This document shows, in pieces, positions 21,701 through 30,562 of a DNA stretch of 64,000 bases. A program made the position numbers and the translations under genes. The notes beneath the pieces were generated by a model. That model worked only from the letters and a program-made list of their open reading frames with translations, made no database searches and was not told the DNA's origin. The number at the start of each line of letters is the position of its first letter. Position 1 is the stretch's first letter. The stretch is from a virus. Location: IMG/VR virus record IMGVR_UViG_3300008448_009815, positions 54,617 through 118,616 of that record. One strand, 5' to 3'.

Positions 21701-21897
21701 ATTTAACATTACCGACAACAACATCGAAAGATGGTTATTATTTATTGATAAAAGATGAAGCAGGAACTTCTGGTTCATACAGAATAAGATTAACGCCAGC
21801 ATCAGGATTGATTGATGGTAATTCATATGTTGATATGAATATAAACTATATGTCTCTTACTGTTATGGTGAGAAACGGAAATTGGTATATAATATGA
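18790..21897 (+). CDS. Repeat-built tail fibre protein 1
   Basis: The 1035-residue protein has three parts. Residues 1-70 form an N-terminal head (LTDQIPATGVNLTDLFHIV) shared with the second fibre at 23134. Residues about 75-895 consist of some fifty near-identical units of about 15 residues of the form STVSGGYCNTSSGCY / STVGGGxxNTSSGxY, some with an ILTGST insertion. The repeats resemble YadA/hemagglutinin-type beta-roll units. The last 130 residues are unique and beta-rich, ending MVRNGNWYII. It is most likely a trimeric long tail fibre shaft with a C-terminal tip. The stop overlaps the next ATG (ATGA). Confidence 0.8.
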   Translation: MAFLTDQIPATGVNLTDLFHIVDPNDLSQGNPAGSSYKACFQQVLGALTGGTSVMIVGSGIGSVERCGNNNDASGNYSTVSGGRVNTSSCNWSTVSGGYCNTSSGCYSTVGGGQQNGSTSNNSTVSGGYCNTILTGATNSTIGGGNSNTILIGSTLTTIGGGGLNTSSGSRSTVSGGVGNTSSGGGSTVGGGQSNESNGANSTVSGGYYNTSSGDWSTIGGGSGNTSSNYFSTIGGGRSNTSSGCYSTVGGGKCNTSSGTYYSTISGGYRNTSIGSESTIGGGRFNTSSGYYSTISGGRCNSSIGADSTISGGLSNKTNSDTSTIGGGCNNTILTGSTSSSIGGGECNTILTGSTSSSIGGGECNTILTGSTHSTIGGGVSNTSSDYYSTVGGGANNTSSGGRSTISGGASSTSSGYYSTVGGGRCNRSLGDSTTVGGGQFNRACGQISTISGGRANISCGTYSSVGGGNANTSSSYASTVGGGFSNTSYGVCSTVSGGRQNTSVGDTSTVSGGIGNTSLGACSVIGGGVCNTNMSTGGFIGSGCGNTSCDVYSLVVGGYFNKVNGKASTVSGGYCNTILAGATSSTIGGGQQNTILASAANSTIGGGSGNTISSFSSVVVGGCLNTSSGGYSFIGGGRRNVSIGFISTVSGGYCNTSIGDCSTVGGGRGNTSSGCYSTVGGGTQNKSNGVVSTISGGRTNTASNYFTFIGGGRGNTSSGCYSTIGGGCLNRSLGVGSTIGGGLQNITSGNCSSILGGISNTSNCNGSTVGGGCRNTASNYFSFVGGGLQNTNNGVWGTLSGGICNRLIGNGASIGGGSNNTACGDYSVISGGISGTTTASNNFIGGGSNNTTTGNYSSILGGVFNTSIGNYSSILGGSGNTVTHNCSSAFGVGITSVSACTFHTNYLTLQNTPDTDPSNTNFLVRDTSTGVVKSRDISLPLNYATSAITSSQTLTWDKSYWGVSGSSNVDLTLPTTTSKDGYYLLIKDEAGTSGSYRIRLTPASGLIDGNSYVDMNINYMSLTVMVRNGNWYII
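19012..21470 (+). repeat. Tandem coding repeats in fibre 1
   Basis: About fifty degenerate direct repeats of roughly 45 bases (54 where an extra ILTGST-type piece is present). Each carries a core such as aacacatcaagtgg and a core such as tcaaccgtaagtggtgg. All indels are in multiples of three. The array is a substrate for slippage or recombination with the related array at 23350-24400. Confidence 0.85.
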
Positions 21898-23114
21898 GTT
21901 TTATTTTTAATAATCAAGTATCTTATAGTGACAGTGCAAATTTAGATGCATTTGGTAGGTTAAGAACTGCCGCAGTCCAAAATTTATTGGACATTAAACA
22001 CGTATACGATAAAAATCCATTACAAGTAAATGAGGTTACCGCAGGAACTGCAACGTCAATTTTTAATCAACAATTTGCGAGAGTTAGAATGTCAACTGCG
22101 GCAAATAATGATTTAGTTATAAGACAATCAAAAACACACCCTATTTACCAACCAGGAAAAAGTCAATTATTCCAAGCAAGTTTCTCAAATTTTCAGTTAG
22201 AAACAAATGTCATAAAAAGGGTGGGAGGATTCACCTCAACAACGGCATCTACATATAATTCGGTTTTTGATGGGTTCTTTTTAGAAAGTAATGGGGTAAC
22301 AAACGAAATAAGTTTTCAAATATGGAGATCGGGAACTACGGTTTATAGTGCGGCAACAACCGTATGGAACACTAATGAATTTAACCCAATAGGTTTAGAT
22401 TGGTCTAACACTAATTTAATGTCAGTTGATTATCAATGGTTAGGTGTTGGTAGAATGAGATTTGGTTTGGATTTAGATGGAATATTAATTTATTTTACCG
22501 AACATAATTGTGCTAATAACGAACCAAATGTTTATATGTCATCACCAAATCAACCAATAAGGTATGAAATAAGACAAGTTGGTGTTGGTTCAGGAAGTTT
22601 TGATATGATATGTTCACAAGTATCAACCGAAGGAGCATTAAACGGACTATATTCCACTGTAGGAGTTATAAACTCAACCACTGCAGATTTAAATTCGTCA
22701 GGTACAAAATATCCATATATTGGTTATAGACTTAAACCAAGTTATAAATCAGTGACATCGCAATATAGTAGTTTGAGTATTTTAAATACCTCAAATGATA
22801 ATTACTTAGTGACTATTGAATTTAATCCTACATTATCTGCAACTCCAAGTTGGACAGATATACCAAATTCACCATTTCAATATTCAATATATAATGGGAC
22901 TGTTACAACAACGATAACATCACCAGGTCACATTATGTCGTCTTTAATTGGTGAATCAGGATCATCAGCACTTTCAACAATTAAAGTGGATGATAATCAA
23001 ATTAGAGTTGGTTCTAATGTTGATGGAACACTTGATGAAATGTGGGTATGTATAACACCATTAAGTGCAAGTGCAACATTTTTGGGAACCGCAGAAGTAT
23101 TATATTATTTATAA
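21894..23114 (+). CDS. Conserved T4-like virion structural protein
   Basis: The 406-residue protein starts at ATG 21894, which overlaps the preceding stop as ATGA; an upstream TTG at 21882 is less likely. It begins SDSANLDAFGRLRTA and contains HPIYQPGKSQLFQASF, YQWLGVGRMRFGLDLDGILI and RYEIRQVGVGSGSFDMICSQ. This pattern (DAFGRLR ... Y.PGKSQ ... WLGVGR.R.G ... EIRNVG..GSFD.IC) is known to me from uncharacterised structural proteins of T4-like cyanophages. It lies between the two repeat fibres and may be their connector or a decoration protein. Confidence 0.75.
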   Translation: MSFIFNNQVSYSDSANLDAFGRLRTAAVQNLLDIKHVYDKNPLQVNEVTAGTATSIFNQQFARVRMSTAANNDLVIRQSKTHPIYQPGKSQLFQASFSNFQLETNVIKRVGGFTSTTASTYNSVFDGFFLESNGVTNEISFQIWRSGTTVYSAATTVWNTNEFNPIGLDWSNTNLMSVDYQWLGVGRMRFGLDLDGILIYFTEHNCANNEPNVYMSSPNQPIRYEIRQVGVGSGSFDMICSQVSTEGALNGLYSTVGVINSTTADLNSSGTKYPYIGYRLKPSYKSVTSQYSSLSILNTSNDNYLVTIEFNPTLSATPSWTDIPNSPFQYSIYNGTVTTTITSPGHIMSSLIGESGSSALSTIKVDDNQIRVGSNVDGTLDEMWVCITPLSASATFLGTAEVLYYL

Positions 23115-23133
23115 AATAAAAATAGATTAAAAA

Positions 23134-24585
23134 ATGGCAAATCAAAAACTTACAGACAGAGTATTGGCAACGGGAGTCACATTAAATGATTTAATTCATA
23201 TTGTAATTCCGACAGATATAACTGACGATCCTGCGGGTTCATCATATAAAGCAACCGTTAGTCAGATGATGGACACTATAAGTGGTTCCACAATTATGGT
23301 TTTGGATGCAGGAATTGGATCAACAATGAGATGTGATAATAATAATGAAGCGTCGGGAAGTTATTCAACAGTTAGTGGAGGTTATTGTAATACCTCAAGT
23401 GGAAATAAATCAACTGTAAGTGGTGGATACCTTAATACATCGAGTAGTTATTACTCAACAGTTGGTGGTGGAGCGGCTAACACATCTAGTTGTGTTTATT
23501 CGACGGTAAGTGGTGGTCGTAACAACACATCAAGCGGTATTTATTCATTTATTGGTGGAGGATCCTTCAATAATAATAGTTCTTGTGGAAGTGTTATATC
23601 GGGTGGTGCAAATAATTTAACAGGACCAACAGGTGTTATCTCAACTCTAAGTTCATATACTCCAAGTGCTGGATTAGGTCTTGCAGATGCGACTTACGGA
23701 CCTTATTCTCAAACAACAACAAGTGGTTATGGTGTTGGTGCGGATTTTACATTTGATGTTAGTGGTAATACAATAACTGGAGTTACAATCACAAATGGAG
23801 GTTTTGGATATAGTAATGGTGACACTATTTTTATTACAGGAACAACTTTTCCTGGTGGTACATCATCAAATGATGTTACATTAACTATTAATAATGTTTT
23901 AAGTAGTTATTATTCAACCGTAAGTGGAGGACTAAATAATACATCAAGTGGAGATTGCTCAACCATAGGTGGAGGTAGAGGTAACACATCAAGTGGTAAT
24001 GGTTCATTTGTTGGTGGCGGATCATTTAACAAATCAACTAATAATTTTTCAACAGTTGTAGGAGGTGCGGGTAACACATCAAGTTCTTATTATGTGACAA
24101 TTGGTGGGGGAAAATACAACACATCAAGTGCTTGTTACTCAACCGTAAGTGGTGGATATAGAAATACAACATTAACGGGGTCAACATATTCAATAATAGG
24201 TGGTGGTCGTAGTAACACATCAAGTGCTTCGTATTCAACAATAAGTGGTGGGTATTGTAATACAATTTTAACAGGATCAACAAGTACAACAATTGGTGGT
24301 GGTTATCAAAATACAATATTAACAGGATCTACATATTCAACAATAAGTGGTGGTATATGTAACACATCAATTGGAATATCTTCGTCAATATTAGGTGGTT
24401 CTGGAAATACGGTTATACACGATTGTTCATTTATTGTTGGTAATGGAATAGCAACTTCTTGTCCTAATACGACATATATGAATTGTTTATCAATTATGGA
24501 TTTACCAAATGAATCGTCATTACCATTACCTTCAGGTTCTGTTTATTATTGTACGACAGGTTGTGGTATTTACTATGTTCCATAA
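23134..24585 (+). CDS. Repeat-built tail fibre protein 2
   Basis: The 483-residue paralogue of the fibre at 18790 shares its head (LTDRVLATGVTLNDLIHIV; both continue DPAGSSYKA or NPAGSSYKA) and the STVSGG...NTSSG repeat shaft, here about twenty units. Between residues about 163 and 250 the shaft is interrupted by a non-repeat module with ADFTFDVSGNTITGVTITNG and GFGYSNGDTIFITG, a beta-rich fold seen in other phage fibres. The C-terminal tip (residues 440-483) differs from that of fibre 1. It probably forms a shorter fibre or a second tip. Confidence 0.78.
   Translation: MANQKLTDRVLATGVTLNDLIHIVIPTDITDDPAGSSYKATVSQMMDTISGSTIMVLDAGIGSTMRCDNNNEASGSYSTVSGGYCNTSSGNKSTVSGGYLNTSSSYYSTVGGGAANTSSCVYSTVSGGRNNTSSGIYSFIGGGSFNNNSSCGSVISGGANNLTGPTGVISTLSSYTPSAGLGLADATYGPYSQTTTSGYGVGADFTFDVSGNTITGVTITNGGFGYSNGDTIFITGTTFPGGTSSNDVTLTINNVLSSYYSTVSGGLNNTSSGDCSTIGGGRGNTSSGNGSFVGGGSFNKSTNNFSTVVGGAGNTSSSYYVTIGGGKYNTSSACYSTVSGGYRNTTLTGSTYSIIGGGRSNTSSASYSTISGGYCNTILTGSTSTTIGGGYQNTILTGSTYSTISGGICNTSIGISSSILGGSGNTVIHDCSFIVGNGIATSCPNTTYMNCLSIMDLPNESSLPLPSGSVYYCTTGCGIYYVP
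23350..24400 (+). repeat. Tandem coding repeats in fibre 2
   Basis: About twenty 45-base direct repeats of the same type as 19012-21470, interrupted at about 23620-23905 by unique sequence. Short blocks are nearly identical between the two arrays, giving direct homology about 3 kb apart. Confidence 0.8.
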
Positions 24586-24613
24586 TTCACTTTTTACAAT
24601 ACTATAATATCTT

Positions 24614-24658
24614 TATTTATAATTAATTTACTAAAAAATGGTAAGTTGATTATTTATA
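24614..24658 (+). promoter_or_regulatory. Pair of late-type TATTTATA motifs
   Basis: Exact TATTTATA copies occur at 24614-24621 and 24651-24658 in the 89-base gap before the gene at 24675. The second copy is 16 bases from the ATG. The doubling resembles that at 824-857 and 52678-52697. Confidence 0.58.
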
Positions 24659-24674
24659 GTAAAAGAGAATATAA

Positions 24675-26261
24675 ATGTCCAATTGTTATTGTTTAGAATT
24701 TAGTTTTGCAAAGGTTAATCAGTATGATTTAACCTATCAAGATTGTAGTGGAAACACTGTAACAGAAACATTCCAAAGTGGTACAACATACAATATATGT
24801 AGTGAAAATTTTGATCCAATAACAAATTGTTTAGATATTGATTTTGAAGTTAAAGGACTCTGTGTTAATGGAGTTTGCCCTGGTGGATTATTTAAATATC
24901 AAAATGAATGCGATGTAATAACAATATTCCCATTGGGAGTACAATGTTTAACTGAAAATCCAACAACAAGTAATAGTTTTGACGGTGTGGCATCTTTGTA
25001 TATTACAGGAGGTACACCACCATATTTTATATCATGGGAAAATGGTAATTATTCTCAAACATTAACAAATTTGGGTTCAGGAGAATATGATGCGGTTGTT
25101 ACCGATTTTTATGGTGACTTTACCGCAAGAACAACTTGTTATTTAACCGCACCAAGTCCGACACCAACACCAACTCCTACACCAACTCCTACACCGATAC
25201 CGGCATTTAGTGGTTTATGTTTAATTGTTGAAGGTAGAATAGGTAAAGATCCTTATCTTGAATTAATTGATTTTGGTTATAATGGGTATTATAATGGAAA
25301 ACCAACTTGGACATCAACACCTTCAGGTTATGATGTGGTATGGATGAGTGGTACAAGTCAGTGGGAAGTGTCAGGATGGACATACGGTAGTTTAGTTAAT
25401 TTAAATCCAGCTACACCACCTATTGCTGGATGGCAATCTATTGGTTCAGTACCACCAAATCCGTCAATATTATCGGTACAAATGAGTGAAGGAACTTGTG
25501 CAAGTCAAGACATATTGAGATATGAATTAACAGTTAACCAACCTACTTGTGTTCGTAAAGATGGTTTAGGTGGATGTATTAGTGACGGAAGTATAATATT
25601 TAATATTATTGATGGAGTTCCACCATATGAGTATAGTATAGATGGATTCAACTTCTTCCCTAACCAACCTATCTTCCAAAGTCTATGTCCTGGGTTATAC
25701 ACAACAATTGTTACAGACTCTTCAGGACAAACATTTAGTCAAATTGTGAATTTAATACAACCGGCAGCACCTCAAATATATGCACTAACATTATCACTAA
25801 ACGCCACGTCAACCGCATTTAATGTTACGGTTTCACCACAATTACCTGTAGGTACTACTCTTTCATTTGATTTAGTACATGAGAAATATTTTACAGAACA
25901 ACCTCAATTTAATGCGTACACTTGGAATAATGTGGTTACAGTAAATAAAAATATGATTCCTGTTCCATATAGTACAACCACTAATAGTGGGTCATCAAAT
26001 GCTTTACCTGATAAAGTGTGTATTGGAGGTGTTGTTGTTGAGTCACTTACAACATTTACTTGGGATAATATAACTATGGTACAGGGAGACACTGTTAGTG
26101 GTACAATTAGTAATCCAACACCAATATTGAATCTACCTTTAGAAACTCACTGTTTATCTGAAAAACATTCATATAATTTATATTTAAATGATGTAAAGTT
26201 AACTAACTGTCCTTGTTGTTCGGTAACCGTAATAAATAAACCGATAGGAAAAGTAGGGTAA
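24675..26261 (+). CDS. Tail protein with SprB-like modules and a Pro-Thr linker
   Basis: The 528-residue protein has a Cys-rich N-terminus (SNCYCLEFSFAKVNQYDLTY), an SprB-like module around residues 98-158 (GGTPPYFISWENGNYSQTL), a PTPTPTPTPTPTPIP linker at about 165-180, a middle domain with WTSTPSGYDVVWMSGTSQW, and a second SprB-like module near 290-350 (DGVPPYEYSIDGFNFFPNQP, LCPGLYTTIVTD). The C-terminus has a CPCCSV cluster. There is no signal peptide. The multi-domain, linker-rich design suggests a flexible adhesive tail appendage. It is the first of three Pro-Thr-linker proteins in the region. Confidence 0.75.
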   Translation: MSNCYCLEFSFAKVNQYDLTYQDCSGNTVTETFQSGTTYNICSENFDPITNCLDIDFEVKGLCVNGVCPGGLFKYQNECDVITIFPLGVQCLTENPTTSNSFDGVASLYITGGTPPYFISWENGNYSQTLTNLGSGEYDAVVTDFYGDFTARTTCYLTAPSPTPTPTPTPTPTPIPAFSGLCLIVEGRIGKDPYLELIDFGYNGYYNGKPTWTSTPSGYDVVWMSGTSQWEVSGWTYGSLVNLNPATPPIAGWQSIGSVPPNPSILSVQMSEGTCASQDILRYELTVNQPTCVRKDGLGGCISDGSIIFNIIDGVPPYEYSIDGFNFFPNQPIFQSLCPGLYTTIVTDSSGQTFSQIVNLIQPAAPQIYALTLSLNATSTAFNVTVSPQLPVGTTLSFDLVHEKYFTEQPQFNAYTWNNVVTVNKNMIPVPYSTTTNSGSSNALPDKVCIGGVVVESLTTFTWDNITMVQGDTVSGTISNPTPILNLPLETHCLSEKHSYNLYLNDVKLTNCPCCSVTVINKPIGKVG

Positions 26262-26280
26262 AATAAAATATCAAACATAG

Positions 26281-26288
26281 TATTTATA
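26281..26288 (+). promoter_or_regulatory. Late-type motif TATTTATA
   Basis: An exact TATTTATA lies 6 bases before the ATG at 26295, within a 33-base gap. The short spacing leaves almost no room for a leader. Confidence 0.5.
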
Positions 26289-26294
26289 TAACAA

Positions 26295-28733
26295 ATGGCA
26301 TATATACTCAAAAATACATCTGGTTTAATCAATACAAGAGTTACTGATACAGGTAGACAAAAATTATCTGAAGGTAACTTTAACATTGCGTATTTCCAAG
26401 TTGGGGATAGTGAAGTATCGTACAATGCATTATCGTCAACATATAATCAACCATATAGTATGGTATTGGAACCACCATTTAATAGTCAAAATAGTGCTGG
26501 TTCACCACAATCAAATAGACAAAATGTTAAATACCCTTATTATGTAGATGGTTCTGCCGGTAATACATATGGAATTCCTTATATGGATTCGGTTATTGAA
26601 CCTGTATTTAATAGAGCTCCTTTAAGAGGATTTTTTTCAGGAAATACTAGTGCAACCACAATTAGTTGGAGTGCTTTAACTAACAATAATTATGTAGTTA
26701 GCTCAAACTATGTTGTAAATATGTGTTCTTTAAGTGGAACAAACCAAGTTGAATTAATATATTCTGGTTCTAATTTAATTAATGAGGGAATACCTTCAGT
26801 TGGTGATTTTATTACAATATATTATGACGGTAAATGGGATATAAATAACACTTGTTATAATTTACCAACCCCAACACCATCAGCGTCCGTCGCATCAACA
26901 CCGACACCAACCCCAACACCAAGTTCAACGTATACATTTGTGTGTTCGGCAACACCAACGCCAACACCAACTAAGACACCTTGTTTAACACCATCAAACA
27001 CACCTGCGTGTCCTCCACCACCTATGGCGGATTGTTATATGTCAATTAATAGTTGTTATCCAATGATGACATATAGAATTATTGCGTACTGTAACAATGT
27101 TATTACTGTTGATAGGAATTTACCTGACTTTTCATCATTTTCTGGGTCATGTTATTCAAGAACATTAATCTATCCACCAAATATGACAACACTTTATGAT
27201 AGTATAACACCGGCACCTCATTGGAGTAGTGATGTTATTAATTTTGAAACTGTTTGTGATATTGATGAGTTTGATGTTAAAATATGGAACATGAATATTC
27301 CTTGGAGTGAAAATCCTGCAGGTTTATATCCTGCAACATATGAGGGATATGAATATTTTGGATCAATAGATTATCTTGGGACAAAAGAATATTTTGGATA
27401 CGCATCAAGTTTGGGACAAAAAGACACTAGTTCGGTATATTACTACAATTCATTTGATGAAAAGATTACGGTACAACCTGAAGAACAAAAAGCAATTGCA
27501 ATAATACATTATACAAATCAAACCATTGACTTCTTCTATGGAGAGAAATTTGCGCTAGAACCATATGATTCCGCAAATCCTGATGATACAACAGGACAAG
27601 CAAGAAACTTTAAATTACATCTACCTTGGTTGATGTGGCATAAAAATCCTGCGTGTTGTTCGGGAGAAACATTTTGGGTTGATCCTGCGGGGTTTGAAGA
27701 TAAAAATCTATTTGATGTCCAATACATACAATCAAATAAAAATTCAGGGATGAATCAACCTGGTATTAGATATTATCATCTTTGGGATACTCACGCAAAT
27801 GCTGATGGATACCCAAGTAGAATTGGTAAAGTATTCCCTGATAGTAAGATAGTTATTATTGATGATGAGGAAATAATTGCGGCGATGTCATATAAGTCAA
27901 ATAGAAACTGGACTTTACCAGCACCTCAAGTTTCCTTAGTAACCCCAAATACTTGTGGAACACCAACAACAACGGTAGATGGTATCTTAACAGGAAATAA
28001 CGAAACTATGTATGTGACTTATAGATTCACAAATCAAACTGGTTTTACAGATTCACTACATTGTAATTATTACTCAAAAGTAATCGGTAATAATAATGAT
28101 TGTAATCCTGACACATCTAAAAATGTTGCATTAAGATTTGGTGCGGAATTCGGATGTATGGTACAACCTTCATACAGTGCTGGAACACCTTGTATTACTT
28201 CTTGTAACTACTTACCTCAAGGATATTTTGGTACTAATTTTGAAATTCTGTGTCAAAAAGTTATAACAGGAAATAGACCTGACTCAACTCAATGGAGAAT
28301 AATTGATTATACCGATGTTATTAGTGCGTCAACAATTAATGGATATTTAACTCAAGATGGTATTACAGGCACGACATTCGTAATTACACCTGAATTATAC
28401 AACGCAGCACCATATTATAATTTAAATAATTACATATCCTTAACTACATTAGGATCCACAGGTGAAACATTAAATTTTGGTGATGAATTTTATTTTTATG
28501 GTGGTTTGGAAACAGATATCCAAGCAACAATATATGAAATGAAATATAAGATTAATTTGAGTAATGCTGAATTCTTAAACACATCAAATCCTACTTGGAC
28601 TCAAGGAACTAAATCATATATTACTGAGATTGCATTATTGGATAGAAATAAAGATATATTAGTAATGTCCAAACTACAATCACCAGTTCTAAGACAAGGT
28701 ATCCAACAGTTCGTAGTTAAGTTAGATTTCTAA
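26295..28733 (+). CDS. Large virion protein with Pro-Thr linkers
   Basis: The 812-residue protein begins MAYILKNTSGLINTRVTDTG, an N-terminus that looks built for assembly (RQKLSEGNFNIAYFQVGDSE). Residues about 193-240 form a Pro-Thr linker in three blocks (STPTPTPTPSST, ATPTPTPTKTP). The remainder is beta-rich with many aromatic residues and a conserved-looking helix-strand end (TEIALLDRNKDILVMSKLQS). It is probably a tail or neck appendage. I recognise no characterised homologue. The + strand structural block ends here. Confidence 0.72.
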   Translation: MAYILKNTSGLINTRVTDTGRQKLSEGNFNIAYFQVGDSEVSYNALSSTYNQPYSMVLEPPFNSQNSAGSPQSNRQNVKYPYYVDGSAGNTYGIPYMDSVIEPVFNRAPLRGFFSGNTSATTISWSALTNNNYVVSSNYVVNMCSLSGTNQVELIYSGSNLINEGIPSVGDFITIYYDGKWDINNTCYNLPTPTPSASVASTPTPTPTPSSTYTFVCSATPTPTPTKTPCLTPSNTPACPPPPMADCYMSINSCYPMMTYRIIAYCNNVITVDRNLPDFSSFSGSCYSRTLIYPPNMTTLYDSITPAPHWSSDVINFETVCDIDEFDVKIWNMNIPWSENPAGLYPATYEGYEYFGSIDYLGTKEYFGYASSLGQKDTSSVYYYNSFDEKITVQPEEQKAIAIIHYTNQTIDFFYGEKFALEPYDSANPDDTTGQARNFKLHLPWLMWHKNPACCSGETFWVDPAGFEDKNLFDVQYIQSNKNSGMNQPGIRYYHLWDTHANADGYPSRIGKVFPDSKIVIIDDEEIIAAMSYKSNRNWTLPAPQVSLVTPNTCGTPTTTVDGILTGNNETMYVTYRFTNQTGFTDSLHCNYYSKVIGNNNDCNPDTSKNVALRFGAEFGCMVQPSYSAGTPCITSCNYLPQGYFGTNFEILCQKVITGNRPDSTQWRIIDYTDVISASTINGYLTQDGITGTTFVITPELYNAAPYYNLNNYISLTTLGSTGETLNFGDEFYFYGGLETDIQATIYEMKYKINLSNAEFLNTSNPTWTQGTKSYITEIALLDRNKDILVMSKLQSPVLRQGIQQFVVKLDF

Positions 28734-28783
28734 AAACTTTAATTTTAATTAATAGTTGTTATATTATTAATAAATCATTTTTT

Positions 28784-29392
28784 ATGACTAAAACTATTAA
28801 AAATTCACCAAAAGTCCTTGGACTAGATGTCTCAACAAGAACCATTGGGTGGGCATTATTTGATATTAAAGAACAAGAATTATTAGAATTAACTCACATC
28901 TCACCAAGACCAAAAGCAAAAGACTTTGGAGATAATAAAATGATGGAGTTGTTACTTAAATCTGAAATATTCAGAACAAAATTATCCGAATATAAAAATT
29001 TAGGGATTGTTAATGTAGTTATTGAGGAACCGTTGTTGAACTCAAATAATGTCTATACAATTCAAACTCTTTTAAGATTTAACACATTAATATGTAAAGA
29101 AATTTATGATGCGTTAGGTATAGTTCCCGAATTTATATCAACATATAACTCAAGAAAATTTGCATTCCCTGAATTAGTACAACCTAATGATAAAGGTAAG
29201 CATGTTTTATTTGGGGGACTTCCAAAAGACATAGATAAGAAACAAATTATTTGGGATTTAGTGGCAAAAAAAGAACCTCAAATCCAATGGTTGTACACTA
29301 AAAATAACACCTTAAAGAAAGAAAATTTTGATCAAACCGATGCTTATACCTGTGTATTAGGATATATGAACTCAAAAGAAATTTGGAAATAA
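28784..29392 (+). CDS. RuvC-like Holliday junction resolvase
   Basis: The 202-residue protein has an RNase H-fold resolvase pattern: VLGLDVSTRTIGWALFD with first acid D15, a strand ending VVIEEPL with E81/E82, and a C-terminal ENFDQTDAY with D183 and D186. These are the positions of the RuvC catalytic acids. It would cleave branched DNA during recombination and before packaging, the role of endonuclease VII in T4. Length is close to the usual 160-200 residues. It is followed by a strong terminator and faces a reversed cassette. Confidence 0.82.
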   Translation: MTKTIKNSPKVLGLDVSTRTIGWALFDIKEQELLELTHISPRPKAKDFGDNKMMELLLKSEIFRTKLSEYKNLGIVNVVIEEPLLNSNNVYTIQTLLRFNTLICKEIYDALGIVPEFISTYNSRKFAFPELVQPNDKGKHVLFGGLPKDIDKKQIIWDLVAKKEPQIQWLYTKNNTLKKENFDQTDAYTCVLGYMNSKEIWK

Positions 29393-29418
29393 TATCGGTT
29401 AGATAAAGGATAATTTGA

Positions 29419-29450
29419 AATATCGTCTTTTTAGACGATATTTTTTTTTA
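29419..29450 (+). terminator. Terminator after the RuvC-like gene
   Basis: A perfect 10-bp stem (aatatcgtct at 29419-29428, agacgatatt at 29433-29442) with a TTTT loop is followed by a run of Ts. It lies between convergent genes; the reversed gene's stop codon is inside the T-run side, so it may act in both directions. Confidence 0.88.
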
Positions 29451-30560
29451 TGGTGAACTCGGAGTTGGTGTTGGTGTTTGAGTCAATGTCGGAGTTGGTG
29501 TCGGAGTTAATGTAACACAAGGACAATCAATAAAAACTATATTAATGTTATTACCTACAGGTATCTTATATGATTTTACAGTAATTGTTGAACCACCATT
29601 TATGTTTATTACTTGAGTCTCGTTATTACTACAGTTTTTAATATTAAAAGTATTTGCAGTATATAGTAAATTAGTTACTTTATACTCACAACAAACATCA
29701 GGAGTTTGAGTTGGTGTTAATGTAGGTGTAGGTGTTGGTGTAGGTGTTGGAGTTGAACTAACAGGTGGAATACAAACAAGACATCCTCCTTCAGAAACTA
29801 AACCATTCTCAGTGTTCAAGACTATAATATCAACACCACTAATATTATCCGCAGTACCAATGTACTCAATACAAACATCTATCTCATTCACTTCCGCCTC
29901 ATATACCATACCAATTACTGGAGTACCACCTGTCGGGTTTAATATAACATCAGTGGTTGAATAAATAAATCCATTTAAACAATCTTTGAATTGTTTGCTA
30001 TTTGGACATTTAATATAATCATCAAGAGTGTTAAATGTTACTAAACCTGTATAATTACATGGTCTGGTAATTTCAGGTGAAGGTGTTGGAGTTAATGTTG
30101 GAGTTGGTGTTGGAGTTGGTGTATATGTAATACCCGAAACATTAATACCGATCCCACCACAAGGGTTTGTTGAGGTTGGTGTCATTGTTGGGGTTAATGT
30201 CGGAGTTGGTGTCGGAGTTGGAGTTTGTGTTGTGGGTACATCACAATCAAAAATCGCATCAAAATCTATTGAACAAGCAGCACTTGGTGATGGAGTTGGT
30301 GTAGGGCAAATACCCGAACTAAAAAGTTCATCACATAAATCAGGACAAGAACTTACACAAGGTGATTTACCAAATAATAAACAATTTGGATCCCCTAAAG
30401 TTAATGCTAAACACCATTGAGTTTGTCCTGTTGAATAATAAATAGTATATGTATCTCCTGTGAAATAATCATAACCCGCATCGTAAGTACCTGCGGAAAA
30501 ATATGTACCATCAAAAGATGATGAAGTACCACTTACACAATATTGACCAAAACAAGACAT
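29448..30560 (-). CDS. Cys-rich virion-like protein with Pro-Thr linkers, reversed
   Basis: The 370-residue product has three Pro-Thr linkers (TPTPTPTPTLTPTMTPTS, YTPTPTPTPTLTPTPSP and TPTPTPTPTLTPTQTP) separating small Cys-rich domains, and it ends in another one (TPTPTPTLTQTPTPTPSSP). The N-terminus (SCFGQYCVSGTSSSFDGTYF) and a domain with CNYTGLVTFNTLDDYIKCPN are unlike anything I can name. It belongs with the Pro-Thr-linker tail proteins at 24675 and 26295 but is on the opposite strand. It probably is a flexible tail or head fibre with small binding domains. Confidence 0.72.
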   Translation of the reverse strand: MSCFGQYCVSGTSSSFDGTYFSAGTYDAGYDYFTGDTYTIYYSTGQTQWCLALTLGDPNCLLFGKSPCVSSCPDLCDELFSSGICPTPTPSPSAACSIDFDAIFDCDVPTTQTPTPTPTPTLTPTMTPTSTNPCGGIGINVSGITYTPTPTPTPTLTPTPSPEITRPCNYTGLVTFNTLDDYIKCPNSKQFKDCLNGFIYSTTDVILNPTGGTPVIGMVYEAEVNEIDVCIEYIGTADNISGVDIIVLNTENGLVSEGGCLVCIPPVSSTPTPTPTPTPTLTPTQTPDVCCEYKVTNLLYTANTFNIKNCSNNETQVININGGSTITVKSYKIPVGNNINIVFIDCPCVTLTPTPTPTLTQTPTPTPSSP

Positions 30561-30562
30561 AC

